DNA of 57,625 nt from a virus. The stretch's first letter is position 1. Every line of letters starts with the position of its first letter. The stretch is taken from IMG/VR virus record IMGVR_UViG_3300034062_003011, positions 1-57,625 of that record; one strand, written 5' to 3'. The notes under the pieces are model-generated. The model worked only from the letters and a program-made list of their open reading frames with translations, did no database searches and was not told the DNA's origin. A program made the translations under genes and the position numbers. Positions 36,001 through 44,987 of this stretch are shown here, piece by piece.

Positions 36001-37593
36001 TCTTTTTACATATCTTGGCTTCTTTCCTGTTGCAAGACCTTCTAAATAATCGCCCGTTTCATCTATTTTAGCTTGTATTAAATCAATTTGGTCTTGCTTT
36101 TCTTTTCTAAATATAGGGTCAACTTCCATCATCTCTTCACGAGCTTTTTGCAAATCTTGTTGTAAGCTATTTCTTTGTGAAATACCACCTATAATTTTAT
36201 ACTTATCTTCTTTTGATACTGTTGTAGGAATCTTCCCTGCAATTTCTGCGTATTGTTGTGCAGTAATGTTTGCTGCTTCTGCTTCTTCTGGGGTTAAGTT
36301 ACCTTCTTCTACTTGTTTGTTGATTTGGTCTTGTATATTTTGTAAATCAGTGGTAACCTTCTTGTTACCTGTAGATTGACTAAACTCATTTTCTGTTACT
36401 TCTTTATCATCAACATAAAACTTCTTTTCACCTGTTGCATTAGCAATCTCTTGTCTAATCGCTTTGTCAGTACTATTTAAGCCTTGTAACCCTGCTCCCG
36501 TTACGCCACCCATTGCAGCACCCATAACGGCATTATTAACAACATTTTTCCAAAAGTTTTTATTTATATCTTCTTCATTAAAAACTTCTTTTTCTGCTAT
36601 TTTATTAGTTGCTACTTTTATAGCATCCGAAGCCGCTTGCTGAATACCTTCTGTACTTCCTTCCACAAAAGCACTTTCTACTCCTTTTATACCTACATTT
36701 TTTAATTTAGTAGATATTTTAGCTGCCTTTTTAACCATCTCATCTTGAACCTCTTTTGCAGTAGCTTTTATGCCTTTTTGAGCAAATCCTTCAATAACCT
36801 CTGCGGTAATTTTCTTTTGTATACTTTTAGCTAACCCTGTATTTTTTAATATTTTATCTATAGAAAATTTTTCAAGAGCTGCTTGAGCCGCTGCTTGTGC
36901 AAATAAATATCCTACTTTTTGAACATCGGTTAATTTTTTACCTTCCCCGCTTTCCTCTAATTCTTTTGCATTATCATTAAATGATTGTTGAGCAAATGTT
37001 AAACCACCAGACATACTTCCGGCAGCCATTTCTAACAATGTTTTAGGTGCTTGAAACGCCAACCCTCTAACATCCTCCCAGTCTACCCCACTCATTAAAC
37101 CACCACCCTCTGTTGGGCTAACATCAAATTCACTTTGTTGTTGCTCAAATTCTTTGCTTGACCTTGATGAGCGAGCTTGTTCTATAAAATTAACGGCTTT
37201 CTTCCTATCTGCTTCCGCAGTTGCAACCCTTACATTTAAAGGCATATAAGGTTGAGCGCCAAGTATATCAGCCATATAAGTAAATCCGCCCGAAATTGAT
37301 GCTAAACTTCCAACTAATGTATTATATACTCCGGCTACATTACTACCTTTAATTTTATCTTTCTGAATAGCTTTACCTATTGGACTTTTATATCCAATAG
37401 TAGACACTTCTTCTCCTATATCAAATTTATCTTGAGATGGTAATGGTGTAACCGAATATCCTGAACGTGTAGGTTGGTCTTTTTTTTTTACATCTTCATC
37501 TAACGTAAATCCACTTGGCAATTTTATATCTGTGTCCAAAGATTCATCTAACGTAAATCCTTTAGGCAATTGTATTTTATCGTTATCTGGCAT
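30013..37593 (-). CDS. Giant polyvalent virion protein with zinc-peptidase motif
   Basis: 2526 residues. N-terminus with two KLPxGFTLDE-type repeats (about 7-32); membrane-like segment near 90; large charged disordered middle; a metallopeptidase domain with HEAGHLWLSW at about 1340 and a likely third ligand Glu some 50 residues later, followed by KQWLKDLWDTIAIHFGI typical of large polyvalent proteins; a long coiled-coil (about 1800-2030); and a C-terminal LPD38-like region with hydrophobic helices (YTSTVIMSTLALAAAGG). It fits an internal protein ejected with the DNA, acting on the wall or inside the host. Not an RNA polymerase as far as I can see. Confidence 0.7.
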   Translation of the reverse strand: MPDNDKIQLPKGFTLDESLDTDIKLPSGFTLDEDVKKKDQPTRSGYSVTPLPSQDKFDIGEEVSTIGYKSPIGKAIQKDKIKGSNVAGVYNTLVGSLASISGGFTYMADILGAQPYMPLNVRVATAEADRKKAVNFIEQARSSRSSKEFEQQQSEFDVSPTEGGGLMSGVDWEDVRGLAFQAPKTLLEMAAGSMSGGLTFAQQSFNDNAKELEESGEGKKLTDVQKVGYLFAQAAAQAALEKFSIDKILKNTGLAKSIQKKITAEVIEGFAQKGIKATAKEVQDEMVKKAAKISTKLKNVGIKGVESAFVEGSTEGIQQAASDAIKVATNKIAEKEVFNEEDINKNFWKNVVNNAVMGAAMGGVTGAGLQGLNSTDKAIRQEIANATGEKKFYVDDKEVTENEFSQSTGNKKVTTDLQNIQDQINKQVEEGNLTPEEAEAANITAQQYAEIAGKIPTTVSKEDKYKIIGGISQRNSLQQDLQKAREEMMEVDPIFRKEKQDQIDLIQAKIDETGDYLEGLATGKKPRYVKRDGKKGEETTYYKVNENGDKTPISQARYDLAKAIKKEDSRKKAPVDENRRRRVEQFDILYGVKSNNPEFDFPNSFEEFNKKIDSDPNYLPDLYKRAQKYKETGEIAENEMGTEASFIEAINPPVEKDITIAEVVDKKGTYKGQKGTFLQDGDSIVFENETSGEKYEIGKASEIQEKPASEFDVKYDESLVSVDDKGNINVRQKPYINRYSNPLKAINKDENGNIVSVNLETADGKKRTFKGSIAEDIAYQINLKEKSKNEPKAEVETTVVEEPMQATENVEPFVEVKEEVEPVEVVEIPLDLEEKGEPIGSTLEAERRRSNGERIFAVTEQDEEPVEVTSVEMLRSYTPDQLLAYKPTEVAEETKPVEIPKEVYNPIVDKIRKGIQKLSDKAKISVLKGKNFAKALEDAVKTGGANLQSWGGFEKKGFEESPQWKKLIDDGTVKLNFDIKGLEGKPVVVINPDNMLTGEVITKNGNPIVDGNGGINFVTKFGDVWASSDNATANTLAKYINEARQKDIDAGGNGTIHVVVTKGDLSKSLTSHTGAKAAMKVLEYFVDKKLVSLSDFRKALTEVGKKYNIDFDGRLDAKAIHDDISKKFFGVNDSTFSKRGFFVQDIIDHLAKNSKSAKENIGKIRELLNTEALPQSTERKTGEISFAKEGIIDAIGHLLSDNMTVGVKNSEAYATIEIKHPVKVVDLSGKEEGHESYPFHLQQFDENGNKVKPVLNVLKESQHVTDILNDANNNAVDKKGGAGKFGSNQIGMAKGVVKPASEHPSGVNMMTDATGTIYGFEQNGKIVLNADVMNGNTPFHEAGHLWLSWAKENREDLHDAGMAKIEGSKYLSDVKNNPVYQENASKLPESERENYFKSEALAKAIGDNGEKFVTAAQKADFKQWLKDLWDTIAIHFGIKNMNAEQISNMTLDEFSKKVVADIVSQEEQVAAVDKLKGIKSFKNKKNFIKDNLKNEEDKKTIDELDFTEQDLIEIAKSEFDLPTFKNIKDAVQERSTEKILQPKQGEDGESGGGRKRMEPRVEGETTTEEGAGTEATQPESTTEIPEEIENVGLDNGDVDYVRITAADIGELRKSLGLPPYKGLPLETHEMLREAAQEMIKKGVSVESLYDKIKLGKILTNYENAFMAEYRAALDLELKNNPSPELLAKITEFADIFQQSASQTGKALESLKIIKKLNEANTLSNFLLSRQEDKGYPLTPKMMIEETAKFEKIQEAKEQLQESVDNDIQEQLKAEVEMESKKENKTKAKKSHEEFVKERNDALAAAREAVKKVNKGGGGLMASAPGLPQLFAVAPHMNKYVRSLFAEGVSKLDDIVTEVHKEFSGLIEGLTKRDVIDVIAGKYNLKKKTANDISAGIRMLRREAELLGLLEKARLGQEEAKSEAQIQEKGKRIQELEAKIKEVKKLYKAKELSEEGVTEAFKENLTDTEYNKKRQKFLDKKIAELESDLENKNYDKETKETPKYTISKKTKQKMDRVIELEKELAIERYKEQYSKLNKWQKAWETVKNITGIRRIVQTALDASIWFRQLAKVTLNPRKWDIAAKFLYAGSQSVFSQKNYDRLMYGIQQSPDFKNMVKEGIRFNDLNAIDSKNVNEFTNPQSIVYKIPIIRNLMVASQRIADASMNVARYELYQKYQKVLLSKGITRESDPKVYEGMAKWVMNSTGSGNMLKLLESKAGQETAGTLFYGARLMAANFNTLNLAYYVKMPSEVREMAWKDMAAYTSTVIMSTLALAAAGGTVSMDPDDPEFLQVRFGKKVYDLTAGQAPYIRTFLRIIEAFGATGSQVLGYTSKFEARKSRDFASNSVLNFFRNKLSPNYSYAVNAYVGKNTIGQDFNPMEVFQIYPMYADDVYNAVKEDGMVSLLTVLMPNILGVGFSSYYSDKTMKPMDETIEMAKNSDELNPETIKKGMTMKEFKEYAEMRDKLIEEKITKLYKEGIYDNREEKYVPITKSTPEEITAAIIKAKRQATTESKSKFNSNNEEEDDEK

Positions 37594-39137
37594 TATTGTA
37601 TTTTTTTACCGTTTGCATCAACCCAATTTACACCATCTTGTGAAAATATCTTAATTCCACCTTTTCCTGTTGCTGTAAATTTAGCATTATTTTTTGTTTC
37701 TAAATCGTTTAAATCTTTAATTTCAGCAGCAGTTTCACTACCTGAAATTTTTTGATAAACTCCTCCTAATTTAGATTTAAAATTTTTGTCTTTTACATCT
37801 AAAGTTTCATATTTTATACCATCTTTATCTTTCAATCCAATTATAATTTGAGAAATTTTACCGTCTTTATCAGGAACTACTTTTACTCCATCATACTCAT
37901 ATTTACCTCCTTTCAACCCATAAAACTTATCAAAAGCATTTGTTATATCATCTTCATTACCAGAAAGACTCGCATTTTTTAACGTATCAAGGTATTTACC
38001 AATAATAACAGCTCTTTTTTCTCCTTCTGTTGCTCTTGGACCAGCATATGATGGAGGAGGATTATACGAGCTTTCGGATAAACCCACGAACCCTTCTTTA
38101 TCTTTATCTTTTAAAAATTTATATAAAGCATTTCTATTAGCAAACCCTTTTTCTTGTGGGCTAAATTTTTTGTACGCTTCTGGAGTAAATTGCTTTTGCG
38201 CTAATGAAACAATTTCAGATTGAGCATTATTTCCACCTTCGGTTAAAAATTTATCATATACACTTTGAGGAATCATATCTAATGGCTCATCAATCTTCTT
38301 GCCATCAACCATACTTAACGAATTAGCTGGAAGCGGTTCGTTTGCTATTTCAACTCCTCCATATGTCAAAGATGGAATCTTTCCACCTTTTTTTATAAAT
38401 CCGCTAGGTTCAACTTCAAATGTTGGCTTATTCCAAAAACCCATTTTACCTGAATAGGTAGTATAGGATTGAGGAGTACCAAGTTTAGCCTCTATATTAC
38501 GAGAAGATTGTTTACCTTTTATTATATTATCTAGTGCATTATATTCTGTAATATATGGTGATAAATTTTCTGGGTTTGATAGTTCACCAATAAGCGCAGA
38601 ATCTTCTACTTGATTTGGGTCAACAAATTGCCCTTCTTTAATTCTCCTATTCCGAACATCATCTCTTAATTTATTTTTAAGTTTTACGATATCTATTGAT
38701 GGATTATCTTTCGCTACTGTATCTGCAAATTTATCAACTTCATTATGTTCTAAAATAAATGTATTTGATGCCTTTGTAATGCCCTTCATGCCCTCGTTTA
38801 TTTCAGTCTGCAATGCAATGGGGTCAATTGATTTATTATTTAATTTAGATATTAAATTAGATTGCAACTTTGACAAAGCATCTTGTGATACTATATAAGC
38901 TTGGTCATCAACAGGCATCCTGTCTAACCTAACTCCAGATTGAATTTGCGACAATCCTCTTTGTCTAGCTTGAGCTTCTCGTTCAGCTCTCCTTTCGTCT
39001 AGCTCACCTTTTTTTAATTCAAACTCTTGGTCATAACGAGCTTGCTCTTCGTTTTTTCTATCTAATGCTGCTTGACTTTCTCTAATTTGTTTAGAGTAAT
39101 CCGGTAAAGCAAAACCATAACTTGCATCTGCTGCCAT
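37593..39137 (-). CDS. Putative internal virion protein
   Basis: 514 residues, highly charged. An N-terminal coiled coil (about 15-65, Glu/Arg/Gln-rich) is followed by mixed helical regions and a beta-like C-terminus (KYEYDGVKVVPDKDGKISQIIIGL, GIKIFSQDGVNWVDANGKKI). It overlaps the giant protein gene by one base and follows another alanine/glutamine-rich protein gene, an arrangement like the ejection proteins of podoviruses. No family recognised; function inferred from context. Confidence 0.5.
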   Translation of the reverse strand: MAADASYGFALPDYSKQIRESQAALDRKNEEQARYDQEFELKKGELDERRAEREAQARQRGLSQIQSGVRLDRMPVDDQAYIVSQDALSKLQSNLISKLNNKSIDPIALQTEINEGMKGITKASNTFILEHNEVDKFADTVAKDNPSIDIVKLKNKLRDDVRNRRIKEGQFVDPNQVEDSALIGELSNPENLSPYITEYNALDNIIKGKQSSRNIEAKLGTPQSYTTYSGKMGFWNKPTFEVEPSGFIKKGGKIPSLTYGGVEIANEPLPANSLSMVDGKKIDEPLDMIPQSVYDKFLTEGGNNAQSEIVSLAQKQFTPEAYKKFSPQEKGFANRNALYKFLKDKDKEGFVGLSESSYNPPPSYAGPRATEGEKRAVIIGKYLDTLKNASLSGNEDDITNAFDKFYGLKGGKYEYDGVKVVPDKDGKISQIIIGLKDKDGIKYETLDVKDKNFKSKLGGVYQKISGSETAAEIKDLNDLETKNNAKFTATGKGGIKIFSQDGVNWVDANGKKIQ

Positions 39138-39159
39138 AATATATTTTTTTTAAATTGCT

Positions 39160-39957
39160 TTATTGTCCCCAAGGTGTTATCGGATTCCAATTTTGCCCAA
39201 ATGAACCCATAGGAATTCCTCTATAATTAGGGGATATATTTGCCGGCATTGGTCTTCTATTCCCAGTATTCCCATTTGTAAAATCTTGAGTTGCCAATCC
39301 GGGACTCGCCCCGACTCTTTGCTGCTGATTTGCAATATTACTATTCATCCCTCTTAATGCAGCATATTGGTCTTTTTGACCGCTGTCATCACCATCTTTA
39401 TCTTTAAAAAATCCCTGAAGTCCTCCAATAGTTGCACCAAGTTCGCTCCACGCACTACCCATGTTCTGATATCCCCCTTGTCTTAATGCCGCTTTATTAG
39501 CTTTATCTTCAAAATATTTTTGTTGTGCGCTAATGTTTTCTTTATCTCCTTCGTTAATAGACATAGCAAAAGCTCTACTTAAATTATCTAAAAGACCTGC
39601 TTGTTGTCCAGATTCTTGACCGGCTAAATTTGATAAAGCAGATTGAGTTTGACCAGCAGCTCCTGCTCCTGTTGCTAATAAGGTAGATGAATCTGTTGCA
39701 TTTCTTTGAGCATTTGACATTTGGTTTGATTGCGCTTGTCTGATATTAGCCTCTGCTTGTGTAAATGCACGATTTTTCCCGTAAAATAAATTTTGGGCAG
39801 CCCCTAAATTTTGGGCAGCCAATGGGTTTTTGCTATACTTATTCCATTCAGGATTAATCTCATCTGCCATTTTATTTTGGCTCTGACCTAACTTTAACTT
39901 TTTAACAGACCCTAATAAATTCATCCCTGTTGATATAGCCGTCATTAATGGGAACAT
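39160..39957 (-). CDS. Putative ejection protein, Ala/Gln/Asn-rich
   Basis: 265 residues. Hydrophobic N-terminus (MTAISTGMNLLGSV), then Ala-, Gln- and Asn-rich helices (NLGAAQNLFYG, AEANIRQAQSNQMSNAQRNA, LATGAGAAGQTQSALSNLAGQ) and a Gly/Pro/Asn-rich C-terminus ending NWNPITPWGQ. Composition resembles P22 gp7-like and T7 internal proteins that leave the virion with DNA. It sits between the hub protein gene and two other putative ejected proteins. Confidence 0.55.
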   Translation of the reverse strand: MFPLMTAISTGMNLLGSVKKLKLGQSQNKMADEINPEWNKYSKNPLAAQNLGAAQNLFYGKNRAFTQAEANIRQAQSNQMSNAQRNATDSSTLLATGAGAAGQTQSALSNLAGQESGQQAGLLDNLSRAFAMSINEGDKENISAQQKYFEDKANKAALRQGGYQNMGSAWSELGATIGGLQGFFKDKDGDDSGQKDQYAALRGMNSNIANQQQRVGASPGLATQDFTNGNTGNRRPMPANISPNYRGIPMGSFGQNWNPITPWGQ

Positions 39958-39983
39958 AATATTTTTATTTAAAATTAAACAAT

Positions 39984-42900
39984 TTATTGATTTCCTAGAA
40001 TAAAATTTTGTCCTCTTGATAAATTAAACCCTACATCAACAAAATTAACATAAATTATTGATTCGTAAGATTGAAATTCAGTCATAATTTGAGGGATTTG
40101 AGAAAGTACAACATCTCCGGTATTAAGCTTTTGGTCTGCCGTTCCTGTTGTATTTGGCGATAACCTGTCCCTTAATATTCTAGCATATAAAATACCTTCT
40201 TGATTTGTAAAATCAGAACTTGTCAAATCTGTAATTTGCGTATTAGGCAATGTTGTATAAATAACTGTAAAATCAGGCGCTTGACTGCCTTCTATTACAA
40301 TTTCAGCCATATCCTTTAATCCGCTCAATGGCTTATTTAAAACCCAGCATATTCTTACAGGATATTGTTGTCCAAACCAAGTGTTCCACGTAGAGCTATT
40401 TGTATTAAATTCATATAAAGCGCCATTTTTCCACCCAAACATTCTATTGTCAAAGTAATCATATTGTTCTGCAATGAATTGATAATCACTTACCCATTTG
40501 TTTTCTTGAATATTAAAAGTCACGGTTTTAGCTAACCCATCAGACATATCAAATCTATTAATAATAGAAGATGCGTAAGATGGGACTGAAGAATAACTAG
40601 GTAATGTATCAGCATAATTTTCATAAATTAATCCCGGCAATGTCACACCAAGTTCTTTGTGATAAGGGTCAACGTATGTTGGTATATGATGAAATCCATT
40701 GATATTATCTAAATTACCCTCGCTTGCTGCTAAATAACCTTTTGCGTAATTCTTAAATAACTTCTCTTGCTTATAAGAACTTACCGGGAATAGCCCGTTT
40801 GAGCTATATTGAACAATAGTTCCATTATTTAAATCATACCAAAATATTACACCCAAATATTCAACTACCGTTTCTGGAGCGGTAGTTCCAAACATTCCTT
40901 TTAATACATTAATTGTACCTATTACAGCAGTATCTTGAACTAAAGATGAATTAGAAGAAGAACCAACTAATTGAACTTCACCCAAGTAACATGATGCAGT
41001 TTGGAAAGAGCCAATGGATAACATTACAACACCCTGTTCTGTTGTTTTTGAAGCTAATTGTAGTTTTTGTATGCTACCTGTACCTAATGGAATTGTTTTA
41101 TAATTCAAAGCCTCAAATGTACTTAATCCATTATTTTCAGTTCCGGCTGTAAACACATTAGAATATCTAATTTCGTGTTCATTTCTATTTTGCCCTAATA
41201 AAATAACAAAATTAACAAACCCTTCGTCAGTAAACCAATTTCTAAAAAAAAGGTCATTTGGCGACATTGCTTCTACATAATAATATACGCTATTATTAAA
41301 TTGTCTTTGAAATACAAAAATATCACCTATTAAACTACCAGACAATGTAGAATATTGCCTATTAACAGTTCCCGCATTTGTTATTGCGTATGTATTACCA
41401 ACCTCGTAAAAGGGTTCATTTTCTCCCCTTATGTATGGAGTATATATTTCGTATATGTACGGAATATTTAATAATGAGTTTACTAAATAGGCTGATTTTA
41501 ATAATATATACGCTCCATCTTGACCTATAACCGGCAACTCATACCTTACACTACTGCTATTAATAAGCACACACACATCACCTTCTGTATAATTATACCC
41601 TAATCCGGATTGTAATAATACAGTTGTATCTATTGCTATCGCATTGGTTGTAGTAGCGTCCCAAGTATCCGAATAAGTATAAGTAGCAAAGTTAGGAGAT
41701 GTTAATGATAAGCTTTTAGATGCATATTTGTTAGTGCTACTATAAGAATCTATAAAATATCTTGTTTTTAAATTTCCTGTTCTTAAAATAGAATAATAAT
41801 AAGCCCAACTAGGTATTTCATTTAATGTATTGTTATTATTTAATGCCCAATTAAGTGTTAACACATTGCTTGATGCGGTACTAGTTGATGCTATTGTAAA
41901 AGGTGAGCCGCCATAACATTCCAATTCACAAATACCCGCACTTATAAATTGAACTTGAAATACATCACCAATTGTTATAGCATAATTGTTTAAAGTCAAG
42001 GTAGAATTAAAATAATATGGCAACCCCATTGATGCTGTATCAAAAAATTGTTCTGCAATAGCCGGTAAGCCATAATTTTTTATTATTCTTATTCTAAACA
42101 CTGTAAATCCGGGCGATAACGCTGTTACATTACCAATTATATTTACAGACATATCAGCAGTAAAAGAGGATGTAGCTGTAAATGAAGTTCCATTTCCGGG
42201 TGCGCCTCCGCTTGCGGTAAAATTACCCAATTGCACAACATCAAATTCAAAATTATTATCAACAGCAAAGTCGTAATTTGCTATTATAGGAATTACATTA
42301 AAATTACTATTTGGAGTATACACTTTTTCTGGAGTAGTCCTAATGTTATCATTTTTTGTTATAACACCTGACTTTCTTCTTGCTTTATCATAAAAAGCAA
42401 CACCTAATTGATAAGAAGATTCACTTTTAAAGAACCTTTTATTAGCACCGGCTATTGCCGTTGTTTCAGATACAGTTAATGATGTTGTAGTTGGGGTATC
42501 ATAACCGGACAGGTTATTACCCAAAAACATTCTATTAGACGCACTTTCTATTGTAGTTGAAAGTAGGGGAACGCTATCAAATGGCTTTGAAGCAATTGAA
42601 CTAGGAATAGTAGCTCCTGTTACATCTCCGTAATAATCAAAATAAAGCTGTGTTGCTCCGCTGTTATGAGCTATAAATGGTTGTTCGTCTATTAATTTAT
42701 CAAATGTCTTAATTACATTTGCCGAATTGGTAAGTTCATCTTTAGCAACAAGTCTTATTATTCTTGCAGTTTGTGGTATTTTTTCTAATAGATTTAAAGT
42801 ACAATATATATGATTATATAACTCTGGCACACCTAACTCTACTAGATTTAACATAGAAGCAACTGAAAATTCACCAAGAACGCTTTCTTCTCCATCAAAA

Positions 42901-43541
42901 TAAACATATTGCCACGCAAATAACCAAGAACGATTTGCTATAAAATTATTTATAAATTGGTTGTCGTATTGCTTTACTATTGAAGGAGCGTACACGGGCG
43001 GTCTTCTTATTAACATAATCTCATAAGAGTCAGTTAAACTTGTGTAGGCTCTAGCATCAGTATTATATGACGGGTAATTTAATTTTATACCGCTATCAAT
43101 ATTAATCTTTTTAGGTTCGTTATAATTATCTGTCCAATAAAGTAACCCTTGATTAACCTTGCAATTTTTATCAATCCTGTAATTTTTATTAAAATTTAAT
43201 CCGCCCTGAACCTGACTATCATATAATACAGCATATGTCGTAGAAGTTGCAAAATCAAATGCATAAATTCCATGGTCATCAAATGTATTATATACAAACC
43301 AAATTAATCTTTGACCTTCAATGTCTACACAGCTTCCTATACATATATTTGTTCCATAAGGAGGATACACCGATTGCGTTATGGAGGTAGTTCCGGGTAC
43401 GCCTTCTACACGGTAATTTTTACCATATTGAGTAATCCCAACACGCCCGTTCATTAGCCTCAAGTATTGAGCATCATCCAATAAATGCAATGAGTCATCT
43501 TGATTCGTTCCGCCAGTAAATAATTTTTTATCTCTTAACAT
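39984..43541 (-). CDS. Tail hub / stabilisation-like protein
   Basis: 1185 residues, beta-rich throughout. KKLFTGGTNQDDSLHLLDDAQYLRLMNGRVG at the start, followed by repeated blade-like segments (GSCVDIEGQRLIWFVYNTFDDHGIYAFD, GLLYWTDNYNEPKKINID) and a late FHHIPTYVDPYHKELGVTLPGLIYENY. The first 200 residues resemble the stabilisation/tail-nozzle proteins of crAss-like podoviruses (P22 gp10-like function): closing the connector and carrying fibres. Call based on general resemblance and on its place between connector and ejection genes. Confidence 0.6.
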   Translation of the reverse strand: MLRDKKLFTGGTNQDDSLHLLDDAQYLRLMNGRVGITQYGKNYRVEGVPGTTSITQSVYPPYGTNICIGSCVDIEGQRLIWFVYNTFDDHGIYAFDFATSTTYAVLYDSQVQGGLNFNKNYRIDKNCKVNQGLLYWTDNYNEPKKINIDSGIKLNYPSYNTDARAYTSLTDSYEIMLIRRPPVYAPSIVKQYDNQFINNFIANRSWLFAWQYVYFDGEESVLGEFSVASMLNLVELGVPELYNHIYCTLNLLEKIPQTARIIRLVAKDELTNSANVIKTFDKLIDEQPFIAHNSGATQLYFDYYGDVTGATIPSSIASKPFDSVPLLSTTIESASNRMFLGNNLSGYDTPTTTSLTVSETTAIAGANKRFFKSESSYQLGVAFYDKARRKSGVITKNDNIRTTPEKVYTPNSNFNVIPIIANYDFAVDNNFEFDVVQLGNFTASGGAPGNGTSFTATSSFTADMSVNIIGNVTALSPGFTVFRIRIIKNYGLPAIAEQFFDTASMGLPYYFNSTLTLNNYAITIGDVFQVQFISAGICELECYGGSPFTIASTSTASSNVLTLNWALNNNNTLNEIPSWAYYYSILRTGNLKTRYFIDSYSSTNKYASKSLSLTSPNFATYTYSDTWDATTTNAIAIDTTVLLQSGLGYNYTEGDVCVLINSSSVRYELPVIGQDGAYILLKSAYLVNSLLNIPYIYEIYTPYIRGENEPFYEVGNTYAITNAGTVNRQYSTLSGSLIGDIFVFQRQFNNSVYYYVEAMSPNDLFFRNWFTDEGFVNFVILLGQNRNEHEIRYSNVFTAGTENNGLSTFEALNYKTIPLGTGSIQKLQLASKTTEQGVVMLSIGSFQTASCYLGEVQLVGSSSNSSLVQDTAVIGTINVLKGMFGTTAPETVVEYLGVIFWYDLNNGTIVQYSSNGLFPVSSYKQEKLFKNYAKGYLAASEGNLDNINGFHHIPTYVDPYHKELGVTLPGLIYENYADTLPSYSSVPSYASSIINRFDMSDGLAKTVTFNIQENKWVSDYQFIAEQYDYFDNRMFGWKNGALYEFNTNSSTWNTWFGQQYPVRICWVLNKPLSGLKDMAEIVIEGSQAPDFTVIYTTLPNTQITDLTSSDFTNQEGILYARILRDRLSPNTTGTADQKLNTGDVVLSQIPQIMTEFQSYESIIYVNFVDVGFNLSRGQNFILGNQ

Positions 43542-43546
43542 TTCTA

Positions 43547-44341
43547 TTATGATTTAGGCGCTGCCATTGTATTCTTTTGTACAATCCTCTTAATTTTTTC
43601 AACACTCCAATCAGCTTTTCTTGCTCTCAATATCTTTCTTTCACGAATGTATTCATTTTGCGATAATTGCTTTTCACCCATATTATAATTTCTATTATGA
43701 GCCTTCAATTGAGAGTCAATATATGCTTGAATTGTTTTTATTGCATAAGGGTCTACTAATGTTGCAGCATCTGCTGACTGACCATCTGAAATATATTGTA
43801 ATACTACATTTTCAACATATAATTTTTGGTCTATTTGGATTTGATTTCTTTCTTTAAAAACTTGAAAAGTATCTTCTTGATACCCTGCACCTAAACCAAA
43901 AAATCTACCAATATTTTCACCAAAATCATTATAATGAACCGTAAACCATTGAGCATACGGCAATGCGCCATAATACAATTGAGCTTGTCCGTTGTTTGAA
44001 TCCGGAGGCGTTAAGTTATCTGTCCAATCTTGTGGGTTAAAATTGCTATTTGTATCTAAACTTGTTAATGGGTTTAATGTTAAAGTAGGCACTAATGGTC
44101 GTATTCTTTGCCCAACCATAACGCTAACATTAACATAATCCTGATAATCTTCAGGTAATTCTGCTGTATTAATAGCCTGATTTACCGGAAGTATTTTTGT
44201 ATTTATAACACGCAAATCGTCAAATGTTATATCACGAAGACAATCTGATGCGTAAACCATAAATTGCATATACCAATGCAATGGGTATCCTTTTTTTAAA
44301 AGGAAATTTTTAACTATATAATCTAAACTTGCTGTAGTCAT
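43547..44341 (-). CDS. Head-tail connector/ring-like protein
   Basis: 264 residues. The motif TAELPEDYQDYVNVSVMVG near residues 58-76 is shared with connector-type proteins of Bacteroidetes podoviruses, where a short loop touches the portal. The C-terminal part is helical and basic (RERKILRARKADWSVEKIKRIVQK), as expected for a DNA-channel-facing ring. It lies 5 bases upstream of the hub gene. Ring function inferred. Confidence 0.5.
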   Translation of the reverse strand: MTTASLDYIVKNFLLKKGYPLHWYMQFMVYASDCLRDITFDDLRVINTKILPVNQAINTAELPEDYQDYVNVSVMVGQRIRPLVPTLTLNPLTSLDTNSNFNPQDWTDNLTPPDSNNGQAQLYYGALPYAQWFTVHYNDFGENIGRFFGLGAGYQEDTFQVFKERNQIQIDQKLYVENVVLQYISDGQSADAATLVDPYAIKTIQAYIDSQLKAHNRNYNMGEKQLSQNEYIRERKILRARKADWSVEKIKRIVQKNTMAAPKS

Positions 44342-44343
44342 TT

Positions 44344-44985
44344 CTAATTAATTTTTTGTGTTGCTGAACTATAATTGTTAACTATGCCCGTTTCAGGAAT
44401 GACTGTAGCAAATTTAGCAAACGCTTTCTCTACAATTTCTTCTTCCATACTTGCAGGTATTGGTAATGGGTCAGTGTTTGAGTACAATGATATATCCATT
44501 ACAATCAAATACATATTCACCGTATCAATGCCAAGCAATAAAATATCTTTTGAAAAAATAACAATGTTTTTTCTTATTTCAAACCAAACATTTCCCAACA
44601 AATCGTTCAATAACTTATCAGCCCTCAACAATGCTCCTTGCCCTAATGGGACAGGAATAAAATCATTATCTTTATCGTCTGTAACTCTATAAACACCCAT
44701 ATTTCTTGGTAAAGAAATTGGAATAATTGGTAGTTCGGCTTGCGATTTATCGCCAAGAGTTGTTACAGGTATATTTTCATAAAAAGCTATCATTAAATTA
44801 TCTGGAATAGTTTCTCCTGTTGGCAATGTAGCATTGTAATACTGCATTTGAAACATAGAGTTGATAATTTGTTCTATCGCTTTAACTATATCTACATTTT
44901 GTACAGGTTGACTTGCATCCCTGAATCCGCCGGCTAGTCGGGTTTGTACTTGTTCAGCCAAAAGGTATTTAGTGCTATTAGCCAT
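44344..44985 (-). CDS. Connector-region structural protein
   Basis: 213 residues. TKYLLAEQVQTRLAGGFRDASQPVQNVDIVKAIEQIINSMF at the N-terminus, a beta-rich middle (AELPIIPISLPRNMGVYRVTDD) and KNIVIFSKDILLLGI. It resembles in layout the small ring proteins coded in series in crAss-like phages. Genes are spaced by 2 bases on both sides. Precise role unknown. Confidence 0.45.
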   Translation of the reverse strand: MANSTKYLLAEQVQTRLAGGFRDASQPVQNVDIVKAIEQIINSMFQMQYYNATLPTGETIPDNLMIAFYENIPVTTLGDKSQAELPIIPISLPRNMGVYRVTDDKDNDFIPVPLGQGALLRADKLLNDLLGNVWFEIRKNIVIFSKDILLLGIDTVNMYLIVMDISLYSNTDPLPIPASMEEEIVEKAFAKFATVIPETGIVNNYSSATQKIN

Positions 44986-44987
44986 TT

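Noticed and set aside
30013-37593. Giant protein as a crAss-like virion RNA polymerase
   Set aside because: The only DxDG-like segment (DFDGRLD) lacks the metal-binding pattern; HEAGH and LPD-like regions fit better.
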